From: Rudanella lutea DSM 19387
Lineage (GTDB): Bacteria > Bacteroidota > Bacteroidia > Cytophagales > Spirosomataceae
Direction of reading: 5' to 3'
Assembly: GCF_000383955.1 (NCBI RefSeq)
Contig: NZ_KB913013.1
Location: 5,751,844-5,815,843, forward strand
DNA: 64,000 nt
In this document: positions 7,928 through 15,430 of the stretch, in pieces
Numbering within the stretch: the stretch's first letter is position 1
Layout: every line of letters starts with the position of its first letter
Notes under the pieces: model-generated
Told to the model about the DNA's origin: nothing
The model's database searches: none
Seen by the model: the letters and a program-made list of their open reading frames with translations, nothing else
Made by a program: the position numbers and the translations under genes

Positions 7928-9406
7928 ATGAATCGGCAACACTTTCTCCGAACCCTCGGGCTGGGTACGGTCGCTACGTTGAGTGGTCAGGCCCTGCTGA
8001 CGGGCTGCAACACGCACGACATGAGTGGCATGGATGCCGCCGAAACGGCTCCAACAATCAACGAGCTACCGTTCGACACGCCCCTGCGCTTTCCCGAAAC
8101 CGTAAACGGCACCACCACGCTGTCGGCCCGTGCCGCCACCGAATCAATGCTTAAGGGAAAAGCTGGTCGGGTACTGGGCTACCGCGAAGGGGTGCTGGGA
8201 CCTACCATTCGGGTAAGCAGCGGTACCGACGTCAGTCTGCGCTTTCAGAATAATCTGACCGAGAAAACCAACATCCACTGGCATGGCCTGCTGGTGCCGG
8301 CCGCAATGGATGGTCATCCTACGCAGATGGTAGCCGCCGGACAATCGTTCACCTATTCGTTTCGGCTCAATCAGGCCGCTACGATGGCGTGGTATCACCC
8401 ACACCCCCACGAGAAAACCGCCAAACAGGTGCATCAGGGGCTGGCGGGCTTGTTTATCGTCGAAACACCCGCCGAGAAAGCCCTTGGCCTACCCTCAGGG
8501 GCCTACGAACTGCCGCTGGTCATTCAGGACAAACGCTTAGATGCGACCGGTACGCCCACCTACGCCCCCACCATGAACGACGTGATGATGGGGTATATGG
8601 GGGAAACCGTGACGGTCAATGGCGTGGCCGGTGCCCTCCATAACGTCGCTACCCGGTTTTACCGATTACGAATCGTCAACGGCTCCAATGGTCGTCTGTA
8701 CAACCTGGCTCTGAGCAACGATAGCCCATTCTGGCTTATCGGGACCGACGGGGGGCTGCTGGCGGCTCCCGAATCGGTGACCTCCCTGCTGTTGGCTCCC
8801 GGTGAGCGGGCCGACCTGCTGGTCGATTTCTCCAAAGCAACGGTCGGCACGGAGGTCTTTCTGCGGAGCAATCCATTCGGTGGTGCCTCCGCGCAGGGCC
8901 GTCAGGGCTTCAACATCCTTCGGTTTGTCGTTAACCGCACAGAAGCCGAGCCGTTTCGACTGCCTGCTTCGCTGGGTACTGCTCCCACGCTATCAGCCGG
9001 TGCCGCTACACAAACACGCACGTTCAATATTGGGGTAGCCATGAGCGGCATGAACATGGGGGCCATGAAGGGGATGCACACCATCAACGGAAAGGTGTAC
9101 AGCATGAACCGGGTGGATGAGCAGGTAAAGTTGGGTGCCACCGAAATCTGGGAGTTCGACAATAGCGCGGGCGACGAGCCGCACCCCATGCACCTGCACG
9201 GTACATTCTTTCAGGTGCTGAGCCGCACTGGAGGCCGTAATGCCCTCACCGCCACCGAGAAGGGCCTGAAAGATACGGTCCTGGTCATGCCCGGCGAGCG
9301 GGTGCGGATTCTGACGCAGTTCAACACGCCCGGCCTGTTTGTTTTCCACTGCCATAACCTCGAACACGAAGACGACGGCATGATGCTCAACTACAGCGTG
9401 AGCTAA
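7928..9406 (+). CDS. Multicopper oxidase (CueO-like cuprous oxidase)
   Basis: 492 residues from ATG 7928. The N-terminus (FLRTLGLGTVATLSGQALLTGC) is a lipoprotein signal with lipobox LTGC; there is no twin-arginine pair. Three cupredoxin domains follow. All copper ligand motifs are present: HWHG near residue 117, HPHPH near 157, HPMHLHG near 418 and HCHNLEHEDDGMM near 474, giving the type 1 centre and the trinuclear cluster. A Met-rich loop (MSGMNMGAMKGM) before the third motif matches the substrate-Cu(I) binding segment of CueO-type enzymes. It should oxidise periplasmic Cu(I) to the less toxic Cu(II) using O2. It sits in the plus-strand run of periplasmic copper genes. Confidence 0.93.
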   Translation: MNRQHFLRTLGLGTVATLSGQALLTGCNTHDMSGMDAAETAPTINELPFDTPLRFPETVNGTTTLSARAATESMLKGKAGRVLGYREGVLGPTIRVSSGTDVSLRFQNNLTEKTNIHWHGLLVPAAMDGHPTQMVAAGQSFTYSFRLNQAATMAWYHPHPHEKTAKQVHQGLAGLFIVETPAEKALGLPSGAYELPLVIQDKRLDATGTPTYAPTMNDVMMGYMGETVTVNGVAGALHNVATRFYRLRIVNGSNGRLYNLALSNDSPFWLIGTDGGLLAAPESVTSLLLAPGERADLLVDFSKATVGTEVFLRSNPFGGASAQGRQGFNILRFVVNRTEAEPFRLPASLGTAPTLSAGAATQTRTFNIGVAMSGMNMGAMKGMHTINGKVYSMNRVDEQVKLGATEIWEFDNSAGDEPHPMHLHGTFFQVLSRTGGRNALTATEKGLKDTVLVMPGERVRILTQFNTPGLFVFHCHNLEHEDDGMMLNYSVS

Positions 9407-9459
9407 TCTGCGCTTCTGAATTTGTCAATTTTTCACTAAAACCAACAAGTCATATTTCC

Positions 9460-9936
9460 ATGAAAACCGCTCGTTTCCTGCTTGCAGCCATGACTGCGCT
9501 GACCGTTTCGCTGACCGCTGCGGCCCAGAACACTACCCCGGCCCTGACGGCCTACTACGGCGTCAAAGATGCGCTGGTGGCAACTAACGGGGCCAAAGCC
9601 AAAACCGGGGCCAGTACCTTAGTAGCCGCACTGGGTAAAGTCGATGCCGCCAAACTCGCTGCCAGCGAGAAAAAGGCACTGGCTACCGCCAAAAGCAAAG
9701 CCGCTGCCATCAGCAAGACCGACGACGTTGATACGCAGCGTGCAGCGTTTGAAGGCTTATCGACCAGCATGATTGCGCTGGCCAAAGCGACTAAACCCGC
9801 CAAAACGTTCGTGCAGTTCTGCCCGATGGCCGCTGAGGGCAAGGGCGCGTCATGGCTCAGCGACAAGCGTGAGGTACGTAACCCCTATTACGGCGATAAG
9901 ATGCTGAAGTGCGGGTCGGTGAAAGAAGAGATCTAA
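9460..9936 (+). CDS. DUF3347 domain periplasmic protein
   Basis: 158 residues with a signal peptide (FLLAAMTALTVSLTAAAQ). The rest is a helical DUF3347 domain. Its conserved end (FCPMAAEGKGASWLSDK, RNPYYGDKMLKCG) contains the CPM and MLxCG metal-ligand-like motifs. The same ending is found at the C-terminus of the adaptor protein at 18083-19897 (YCPMALNNKGSYWLSDK, RNPYFGDQMLTCG), so the window has a free and a fused copy of one domain. DUF3347 is known attached to CusB-type adaptors in Bacteroidota and is thought to bind copper. It follows the multicopper oxidase by 53 bp and is closed by a strong hairpin. Confidence 0.85.
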   Translation: MKTARFLLAAMTALTVSLTAAAQNTTPALTAYYGVKDALVATNGAKAKTGASTLVAALGKVDAAKLAASEKKALATAKSKAAAISKTDDVDTQRAAFEGLSTSMIALAKATKPAKTFVQFCPMAAEGKGASWLSDKREVRNPYYGDKMLKCGSVKEEI

Positions 9937-9946
9937 CCCTAAATCA

Positions 9947-9979
9947 CCCCGGAAGCAGCCGACAGAACTGCTTCCGGGG
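9947..9979 (+). terminator. Strong hairpin between DUF3347 gene and regulator gene
   Basis: Perfect 12-bp stem CCCCGGAAGCAG (9947-9958) with CTGCTTCCGGGG (9968-9979), loop 9 nt, no T tract. It ends only 14 bp before the ATG of the next gene, leaving no room for a separate promoter, so it may attenuate rather than fully stop transcription. Confidence 0.65.
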
Positions 9980-9993
9980 AACTTCTATCAGCG

Positions 9994-10575
9994 ATGGCTC
10001 AACAGGAAATTTATATTAAAAATATGGTCTGCGACCGCTGCATCTGGGTAGTGCGCCGGGAGTTGGAAAGACTTGGTTATACCGTATCCCAGATTGAACT
10101 GGGCCGGGCCGTGATTGACGACCGGGGCGACGCTCGCCTGCCCATAGATCTGACCACTATCGGCCCTATGCTTCAGGAGCATGGCTTTGCGTTGCTAACT
10201 GATAAAACAACCCGGGTGGTAAATCAGGTTAAGACGCTGATCATCGACCTGATTCACGGCGGACGGGTAGCCGAGCTTCGGACAACGCTCTCAGATTACC
10301 TGTCTGAAAACGTAGGAATGGATTACGCCCATTTGAGCCATTTGTTTTCTACAACTGAGAATCTGACCATTGAAAAGTTTTGGATTATGCAGCGGGTCGA
10401 GCGGGCCAAAGAACTGCTCAGCTACGACGAAATATCAATTAGCGACATTGCCCGTCAGTTAGGGTATAGTAGCGTGGCTTACCTGACCAATCAGTTCAAA
10501 CAAATCACAGGATTGACACCGGCTGCCTACCGCAGCCGGAATACCAATGATCGCAATTCCATCGACTGGATTTGA
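9994..10575 (+). CDS. HMA-AraC fusion transcription regulator (copper-responsive, inferred)
   Basis: 193 residues. Residues 1-70 resemble an HMA/CopZ metal-binding fold: EIYIKNMVCDRCIWVVRREL has the MxCxxC motif in the first loop as in copper chaperones. Residues about 95-185 are an AraC-type double helix-turn-helix (FWIMQRVERAKELL, ISISDIARQLGYSSVAYLTNQFKQITGLTPAAYR). The protein is short for AraC, with the metal domain in place of the usual arabinose-binding cupin. It should therefore sense Cu(I)/Ag(I) directly in the cytosol and switch copper promoters; the metal identity is inference. A paralogue lies at 24846-25484. The start at ATG 9994 comes 14 bp after a terminator-like hairpin, so expression probably depends on read-through from the upstream copper genes. 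Confidence 0.82.
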   Translation: MAQQEIYIKNMVCDRCIWVVRRELERLGYTVSQIELGRAVIDDRGDARLPIDLTTIGPMLQEHGFALLTDKTTRVVNQVKTLIIDLIHGGRVAELRTTLSDYLSENVGMDYAHLSHLFSTTENLTIEKFWIMQRVERAKELLSYDEISISDIARQLGYSSVAYLTNQFKQITGLTPAAYRSRNTNDRNSIDWI

Positions 10576-10613
10576 CTGTTATATGATTGACAACCACGTT
10601 AAACGATTATAAA

Positions 10614-11141
10614 ATGGTATCCTTATTCATTCGGCTTTCGCTTCCCATCTGGCTGAGCGTAACCGGTTTCAACGTAGTGGCCCAGCACAATGCCCACACA
10701 TCACCCTATCAGGCCGAAGCGGGCCGGACCATTAAAACCCTGTCGGAAGCAGACATTAGCGGCTACCTCAACGGACGGGGCATGGGCCTGGCCAAAGCGG
10801 CTGAACTAAACGGGTATCCGGGACCGATGCACGTACTGGAACTGGAAAAGGAATTGGCACTAACCGCCACCCAAAAAGCCCAAATGCAAATGGCCTACAA
10901 CGTCATGCACGAGCGGGCCGTGGTCCTCGGCAAACAGATTGTCGAGCAGGAAACCGCCCTGAACCGGCTGTTTTCGGCCAATGAGGCTACGCCGGAAGCG
11001 GTACAAACGACGGTCGAGAAGCTGGCACAGCTTCAGGGGCAGCTTCGGCTGACCCACCTCGACGCACACCTGAAAGCCAAACAAATATTGGCGGTAGAAC
11101 AGGTAAACCAGTACAATCGGCTTCGGGGCTATACGAAGTAA
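10614..11141 (+). CDS. Periplasmic Spy/CpxP/ZraP-like heavy-metal-sensor protein
   Basis: 175 residues from ATG 10614; the upstream in-frame start at 10587 is less likely because 10614 gives a clean signal peptide (LFIRLSLPIWLSVTGFNVVAQ). The mature protein is all-helical and has the LTxxQ-type segment of the family (ELEKELALTATQKAQMQMAYNVM) followed by a long coiled hairpin (KQIVEQETALNRLF and AQLQGQLRLTHLDAHLKAKQIL). CpxP/Spy/ZraP proteins are periplasmic chaperones or metal-responsive modulators. No Cys are present; His and Met could bind metal. It lies 38 bp after the HMA-AraC gene on the same strand. Confidence 0.7.
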   Translation: MVSLFIRLSLPIWLSVTGFNVVAQHNAHTSPYQAEAGRTIKTLSEADISGYLNGRGMGLAKAAELNGYPGPMHVLELEKELALTATQKAQMQMAYNVMHERAVVLGKQIVEQETALNRLFSANEATPEAVQTTVEKLAQLQGQLRLTHLDAHLKAKQILAVEQVNQYNRLRGYTK

Positions 11142-11160
11142 AAATTGCAACAGAGGGCCG

Positions 11161-11201
11161 GAATTGTGTAATGCACCGACCCGGCCCGGTAGCGACTTTT
11201 G
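11161..11201 (+). promoter_or_regulatory. Shared copper-type promoter upstream of the CopZ-like gene
   Basis: GAAT at 11161, TGTAA at 11167-11171, 22 nt, then GACTTTTG at 11194-11201 (one mismatch to TAnnTTTG). A TGCAAC half-like sequence lies at 11146-11151. GAATTGTGTAA is identical over 11 bases with the CopA promoter at 26645, with the same spacing. The start codon follows at 11233. Confidence 0.6.
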
Positions 11202-11232
11202 CAGGGTAATTCAGACAAACCTGTAAACAGTC

Positions 11233-11445
11233 ATGGAAACAATTAAACTCAAAACCAACATCAAGTGTGGGGGCTGTGTGGCAACGGTGACGCCTTTTTT
11301 AAACCAGACGGTTGGGGACGGCAACTGGCAGGTGGACACGCAAAACCCCGATAAAGTGCTGACGGTAACGACGGAGGAGGCCACGCCCGAAACCGTGCAA
11401 CAGGCCGTTCAGCAGGCGGGTTTCAAGGCCGAACCACTGTCCTGA
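11233..11445 (+). CDS. HMA-domain copper chaperone (CopZ-like)
   Basis: 70 residues making one ferredoxin-like HMA domain. The metal loop is NIKCGGCVATVTPFL, a CxxC motif that binds Cu(I) in CopZ/Atx1 proteins; the usual Met before the first Cys is replaced by Lys-flanked IKC, as in its second copy at 29055. It should be cytosolic and deliver Cu(I) to P-type ATPases or to the HMA-AraC regulator. It is a single-gene unit with the shared copper promoter in front and a strong terminator behind, before the cus operon. Confidence 0.88.
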   Translation: METIKLKTNIKCGGCVATVTPFLNQTVGDGNWQVDTQNPDKVLTVTTEEATPETVQQAVQQAGFKAEPLS

Positions 11446-11465
11446 GTGGACACTACGTTCTGCCG

Positions 11466-11489
11466 AAAGCCGCCACACCGGGCGGCTTT
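11466..11489 (+). terminator. Intrinsic terminator after CopZ-like gene
   Basis: Stem AAAGCCGCC (11466-11474) with GGCGGCTTT (11481-11489), 6-nt loop, followed by TTTG; six T in a row at 11487-11492. It lies 20 bp after the stop and 33 bp before cusA. Partial read-through could feed the cus operon, since no clear promoter is visible in the 33 bp. Confidence 0.8.
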
Positions 11490-11522
11490 TTTGTTGCCGC
11501 CTTCACCAAAACAACCTGGCAG

Positions 11523-12866
11523 ATGATAGAAGGCTTAATCAAATTTTCGCTTCGGAACCGGTTTCTGGTGCTGCTCATTGCCGCCGGTCTGTTTGGCTGG
11601 GGAGCCTACTCGGTCAGAACCAGTAAAATCGACGCGATTCCCGACCTCTCGGAGAATCAGGTGATCGTCTTCACCGAGTGGATGGGCCGCTCCCCGCAGC
11701 TTATCGAAGACCAGATTACGTACCCGCTGGTAACGAACCTACAGGGCCTGCCGCAGGTCAAGTACGTGCGCGGTACGTCGATGTTTGGCATGAGCTTCGT
11801 CTACGTCATCTTCAACGACGACACGGAGGTTTACTGGGCCAGAGAGCGGGTATTGGAACGCCTGAACTACGCGGCCCGGCTGCTGCCCGATGGTGTTTCG
11901 CCGACGCTCGGCCCCGACGGAACGGGCGTAGGACATATTCTCTGGTACACGCTTGACGCACCGGGCATGGACCTCGGCGAGCAGCGGGCCGTGCAGGACT
12001 GGTACGTCAAGTTCGGCCTTCAGAACGTACCCGGCGTGGCCGAAATCGCGTCCTTTGGCGGCTTTCAAAAACAGTACCAGGTCACGCTCGACCCCAATAA
12101 ACTAACCTACTACGGTTTGTCGGTGCCGCAGGTCATTGGCGCGATCCGGGCCAACAACAACGAAGCCGGGGGGCGCAAGTTCGAGTTGAGCGGCATCGGC
12201 TACATTATCAAAACGACGGGGTATCTGCAATCCGTGGAGCAGATTCAGAACATACCGCTTAGGACCGTCAGCAGCGTACCCGTGCGCGTGGCCGACGTAG
12301 CGACGGTGCAGATGACGGGCGAGACCCGGCTGGGCATCTTCGACCTCAACGGCGAGGGCGAGGCTGTGGGCGGCATCGTGGTGATGCGCTACGGTGAAAA
12401 CGCCGACGAGGTCATCGGCAACGTCAAAAAGAAGATGGAAGAGGTCGCCCGTGGACTGCCCGACGGGGTAAAGTTCAACATCGTTTATGACCGCAGCGGG
12501 TTGATTCAGGAGTCGGTCGCGTCCATCACTCATACACTCATCGAGGAAATGATTGTCGTGTCGTTGGTCGTAATCCTGTTTCTGCTGCACTGGCGGTCGG
12601 CCATCAGCATCATCATTCAGATTCCGATCACCATTGCCACCAGTTTCATTCTGCTCAACGCCTTCGATATCTCGTCCAATATCATGTCCCTGACGGGCAT
12701 TGCGCTGGCTATTGGTGTCATCGTCGACAACGGCATCATCATGGCCGAGAATGCCTATAAGAACCTGGCCGTGCGGCAGGCGGAACTGACCGCCGGACAG
12801 CATGAATCGAAAGTTTCCTCGGTCACCTCTAAACCCGTTGAAGAGTATGGAAGCGAACGTACCTAA
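11523..12866 (+). CDS. cusA: CusA-type Cu/Ag RND pump, N-terminal half (gene split)
   Basis: 447 residues: TM1 (FLVLLIAAGLFGWGAYSV), the first large periplasmic porter loop, then TM2, TM3 and TM4. The TM4 signature LAIGVIVDNGIIMAENAYK has the AIG...D...EN form of monovalent Cu/Ag pumps and keeps the proton-relay Asp. The reading frame then leaves homology after about AGQHES and stops at 12866, before TM5. TM5 onward is encoded at 13487-15430, after an intervening methyltransferase gene. The two parts join in frame if 12807-13477 is removed (HES then ELMWKNLKRFFGFG). Whether the two polypeptides assemble into a working pump or the gene is broken cannot be told from sequence; both halves are free of other damage. 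Confidence 0.85.
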   Translation: MIEGLIKFSLRNRFLVLLIAAGLFGWGAYSVRTSKIDAIPDLSENQVIVFTEWMGRSPQLIEDQITYPLVTNLQGLPQVKYVRGTSMFGMSFVYVIFNDDTEVYWARERVLERLNYAARLLPDGVSPTLGPDGTGVGHILWYTLDAPGMDLGEQRAVQDWYVKFGLQNVPGVAEIASFGGFQKQYQVTLDPNKLTYYGLSVPQVIGAIRANNNEAGGRKFELSGIGYIIKTTGYLQSVEQIQNIPLRTVSSVPVRVADVATVQMTGETRLGIFDLNGEGEAVGGIVVMRYGENADEVIGNVKKKMEEVARGLPDGVKFNIVYDRSGLIQESVASITHTLIEEMIVVSLVVILFLLHWRSAISIIIQIPITIATSFILLNAFDISSNIMSLTGIALAIGVIVDNGIIMAENAYKNLAVRQAELTAGQHESKVSSVTSKPVEEYGSERT

Positions 12867-13476
12867 GAACCATTGGGAAGCCATTTACCGTACAAAGCAG
12901 GCTGACCAGCTAAGCTGGACGCAGGCTATTCCCGCTACGTCGCTGGCTTTTATTCAACAGGCTCAACTGCCCAAATCGGCGCGTATCATTGATATCGGTG
13001 GCGGGGACAGCACCCTGGTGGATTTCCTGCTGGATGAGGGCTACGAGCACATCAGCGTCCTGGATATGAGTGAAGCGGCTCTGATACGGGCCAAAGAGCG
13101 GCTGGGCAACCGGGCCGACCGGGTGGAATGGATTGTAAGCGACATTACCGCCTACACACCGGTTCAACCCTTCGATTTCTGGCACGACCGGGCGGCTTTT
13201 CATTTTCTGACGACTCGTGGGCAAATTAACCGCTACGTAGCGACGGCCCGGGCGAGCGTAGTACCGGGTGGGTACGTTACCATCGGCACCTTTTCGGAAA
13301 ATGGCCCCGAAAAGTGCAGCGGTCTGCCTGTGCGTCGCTACAGCGAACAGGCGCTGACCGATGAACTAACGCGGGGCTTCCGCAAACTCCGGTGCCTAAC
13401 TGAAAACCATATCACCCCTTTCCAGACGAGCCAGAACTTCCTCTTCTGCTCGTTTCAGCGAGAAGGGCAAAACTGA
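12847..13476 (+). CDS. Class I SAM-dependent methyltransferase inserted within cusA
   Basis: 209 residues from ATG 12847, which overlaps the end of the cusA N-half by 20 bp; an ATG at 12802 in the same frame lies inside native cusA sequence and is less likely. The Rossmann SAM site is clear: motif I ARIIDIGGGDS, the acidic end of strand 2 SVLDMS, and SDITAY and FDFWHDRAAFHFL further on. The start KNHWEAIYRTKQADQLSWTQ is typical of a small TehB/UbiE-like family (HWExxYxxK...SW) frequent in Bacteroidota, often beside metal or metalloid genes. The substrate is unknown. It separates TM4 from TM5 of the RND pump on the same strand, and would be co-transcribed with cus. Confidence 0.83.
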   Translation: MEANVPKNHWEAIYRTKQADQLSWTQAIPATSLAFIQQAQLPKSARIIDIGGGDSTLVDFLLDEGYEHISVLDMSEAALIRAKERLGNRADRVEWIVSDITAYTPVQPFDFWHDRAAFHFLTTRGQINRYVATARASVVPGGYVTIGTFSENGPEKCSGLPVRRYSEQALTDELTRGFRKLRCLTENHITPFQTSQNFLFCSFQREGQN

Positions 13477-13486
13477 AAGCGAACTC

Positions 13487-15430
13487 ATGTGGAAGAATCT
13501 AAAACGCTTCTTTGGCTTTGGCCATAAAAACTACGTCGACATCCCCGACGAAGAGCGGCTGGCGATCATCGAGCGGTCGAGTCTTCAGGTCTCGCGGGGC
13601 GTGTTTTACTCGACGGTCATCATCATTACGTCGTTTCTGCCCGTGTTCCTGCTGACGGGGCAGGAAGGCAAACTGTTTCACCCCCTGGCCTGGACCAAGA
13701 CGTTCATCCTGCTGGTGGATGCCTTGCTGGTGGTCACGCTGGCCCCGGTGCTGATCTCCTTTTTCATGAAGGGCCGCTTCAAAGACGACCACGCCAACCC
13801 CATAACCCGCGTTCTGGAACGCATCTACGAGCCACTCATTCATTGGGTAATGCGCTGGCGCAAGACAACCATCGGCATCAATATTCTGGCCCTGGCCGTC
13901 AGCGTACCCATGCTGTTGAGTCTGGGCTCCGAGTTCATGCCGCCCCTCGACGAACAAAGTATTTTGTTCATGCCCGTTACGTTGCCCGACGTGTCGAACG
14001 CCGAAGCCAAGCGCATTTTGCAGGTGCAGGACAAGCTCATCAAGTCGGTGCCGGAAGTGGACAAGGTGCTGGGCAAGGCGGGCCGGGCTTCGACGGCCAC
14101 CGACAACTCACCAATCAGCATGATCGAGACCATCATCATGCTCAAACCCAAGTCGGAATGGCGGGCGGGGCTGACCAAAAAAGACCTCATCAACGAACTC
14201 GACGCCAAGTTGCAGATTCCGGGCGTGGTCAACGGCTGGACGCAGCCCATCATCAACCGCATCAACATGCTGGCCACGGGCATTCGTACCGACGTGGGCA
14301 TCAAGGTACACGGGCAGAGCTTGGACAGCATCTACGCCGTATCGGAGCAGGTGAAGGCCGCACTGGAAGGCGTACCGGGCGTGAAAGACCTTTATGTGGA
14401 GCCGGTTACGGGCGGCAAGTACCTGACCGTGGACGTGAACCGCGACGCGCTGGGTCGTTATGGGCTGACCGTAGACGACGTCAACGGCGTGGTTGAATCA
14501 GCCATCGGCGGCTCACCTATCGGCCAGACCATCGAAGGGCGCAGGCGGTTTTCGATCAACGTGCGGCTGGCACAGGATTATCGCAACTCGGTCGAGCGCA
14601 TCCGGCGTATTCCCATTGCCACGGCGGGGTTCGGTACGATTCCCCTCTCGGCGGTGGCGACGGTACGCTTTGAAGACGGCCCGCCCATGATTACTTCCGA
14701 CAACGCCCTGCTCCGGGGCGCGGTGATGTTCAACGTGCGGGACCGCGATCTGGGCAGTACCGTGCAGGAAGCCATCGACAAGGTAGGACGCGACCTCAAG
14801 CTGCCCAATGGCTACTATCTGGAATGGAGCGGGCAGTACGAAAATCTCATCCGGGGGCAGCGGACTCTGCTGCTGATTGCGCCCATCGTGCTGGTCGTCA
14901 TTTTCCTTTCGCTCTATCTGGCCTTCGGTTCGGCGCGGGAAGCCTTTCTGAGCCTGATTACCATTCCGTTCGCGCTCATCGGCGGGGCCTACATGGTCTA
15001 TTTCTACGGCGTGAATCTGTCGGTAGCGGTGGCCGTGGGCTTCATTGCGCTCTTCGGCATCGCCGTGGAAACGGGCGTGGTGATGGTCATCTACCTCAAC
15101 GATGCTATGAAGCAACTGGTGGCCCGGCGGGGCAATTCCCGCGAGACCATCTCCCTCGACGAACTGCGCGAGTCGGTCATTCACGGGGCGGCCAAACGGC
15201 TCCGGCCTAAGATCATGACCGTCTCGGTGGCTCTCTTCGGGCTGGTACCCGTGCTGTGGGCATCGGGCGTTGGCTCCGACGTGATGCTGCCCATTGTCTT
15301 ACCCATGATCGGGGGTGTACTGACTTCATCGACACACATTCTGCTGGTGACGCCCCTGATTTTTCTGATGACGAAAGAATATGAACTCAAGAAATTCGGT
15401 AAGCTCGACGTACTGGAAGCGTCTCATTAA
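13487..15430 (+). CDS. cusA: CusA-type Cu/Ag RND pump, C-terminal half (gene split)
   Basis: 647 residues beginning MWKNLKRFFGFG, the cytoplasmic loop before TM5, then TM5 (GVFYSTVIIITSFLPVFLL), the conserved GQEGKLFHPLAWTKTF, TM6, the second periplasmic porter loop and TM7-TM12. The ATG at 13487 may be an internal Met of the original gene that now serves as a start; it lies 10 bp after the methyltransferase stop, a spacing suited to translational coupling. Reading frame is intact to the normal C-terminus. The last 50 bp overlap the start of the TolC gene. With the N-half it amounts to a full-length CusA. A four-base repeat TGAA marks both junctions (12803-12806 and 13474-13477). Confidence 0.85.
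   Translation: MWKNLKRFFGFGHKNYVDIPDEERLAIIERSSLQVSRGVFYSTVIIITSFLPVFLLTGQEGKLFHPLAWTKTFILLVDALLVVTLAPVLISFFMKGRFKDDHANPITRVLERIYEPLIHWVMRWRKTTIGINILALAVSVPMLLSLGSEFMPPLDEQSILFMPVTLPDVSNAEAKRILQVQDKLIKSVPEVDKVLGKAGRASTATDNSPISMIETIIMLKPKSEWRAGLTKKDLINELDAKLQIPGVVNGWTQPIINRINMLATGIRTDVGIKVHGQSLDSIYAVSEQVKAALEGVPGVKDLYVEPVTGGKYLTVDVNRDALGRYGLTVDDVNGVVESAIGGSPIGQTIEGRRRFSINVRLAQDYRNSVERIRRIPIATAGFGTIPLSAVATVRFEDGPPMITSDNALLRGAVMFNVRDRDLGSTVQEAIDKVGRDLKLPNGYYLEWSGQYENLIRGQRTLLLIAPIVLVVIFLSLYLAFGSAREAFLSLITIPFALIGGAYMVYFYGVNLSVAVAVGFIALFGIAVETGVVMVIYLNDAMKQLVARRGNSRETISLDELRESVIHGAAKRLRPKIMTVSVALFGLVPVLWASGVGSDVMLPIVLPMIGGVLTSSTHILLVTPLIFLMTKEYELKKFGKLDVLEASH

Noticed and set aside
12102-12884. 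260-codon minus-strand ORF opposite cusA
   Set aside because: His/Asp/Gly-rich antisense shadow with no domain; the plus-strand frame is CusA.
12807-13477. The insert in cusA as a classical transposon or intein
   Set aside because: No terminal inverted repeats, no transposase, no intein motifs, and the inserted ORF has its own stop and is out of frame with both pump halves.
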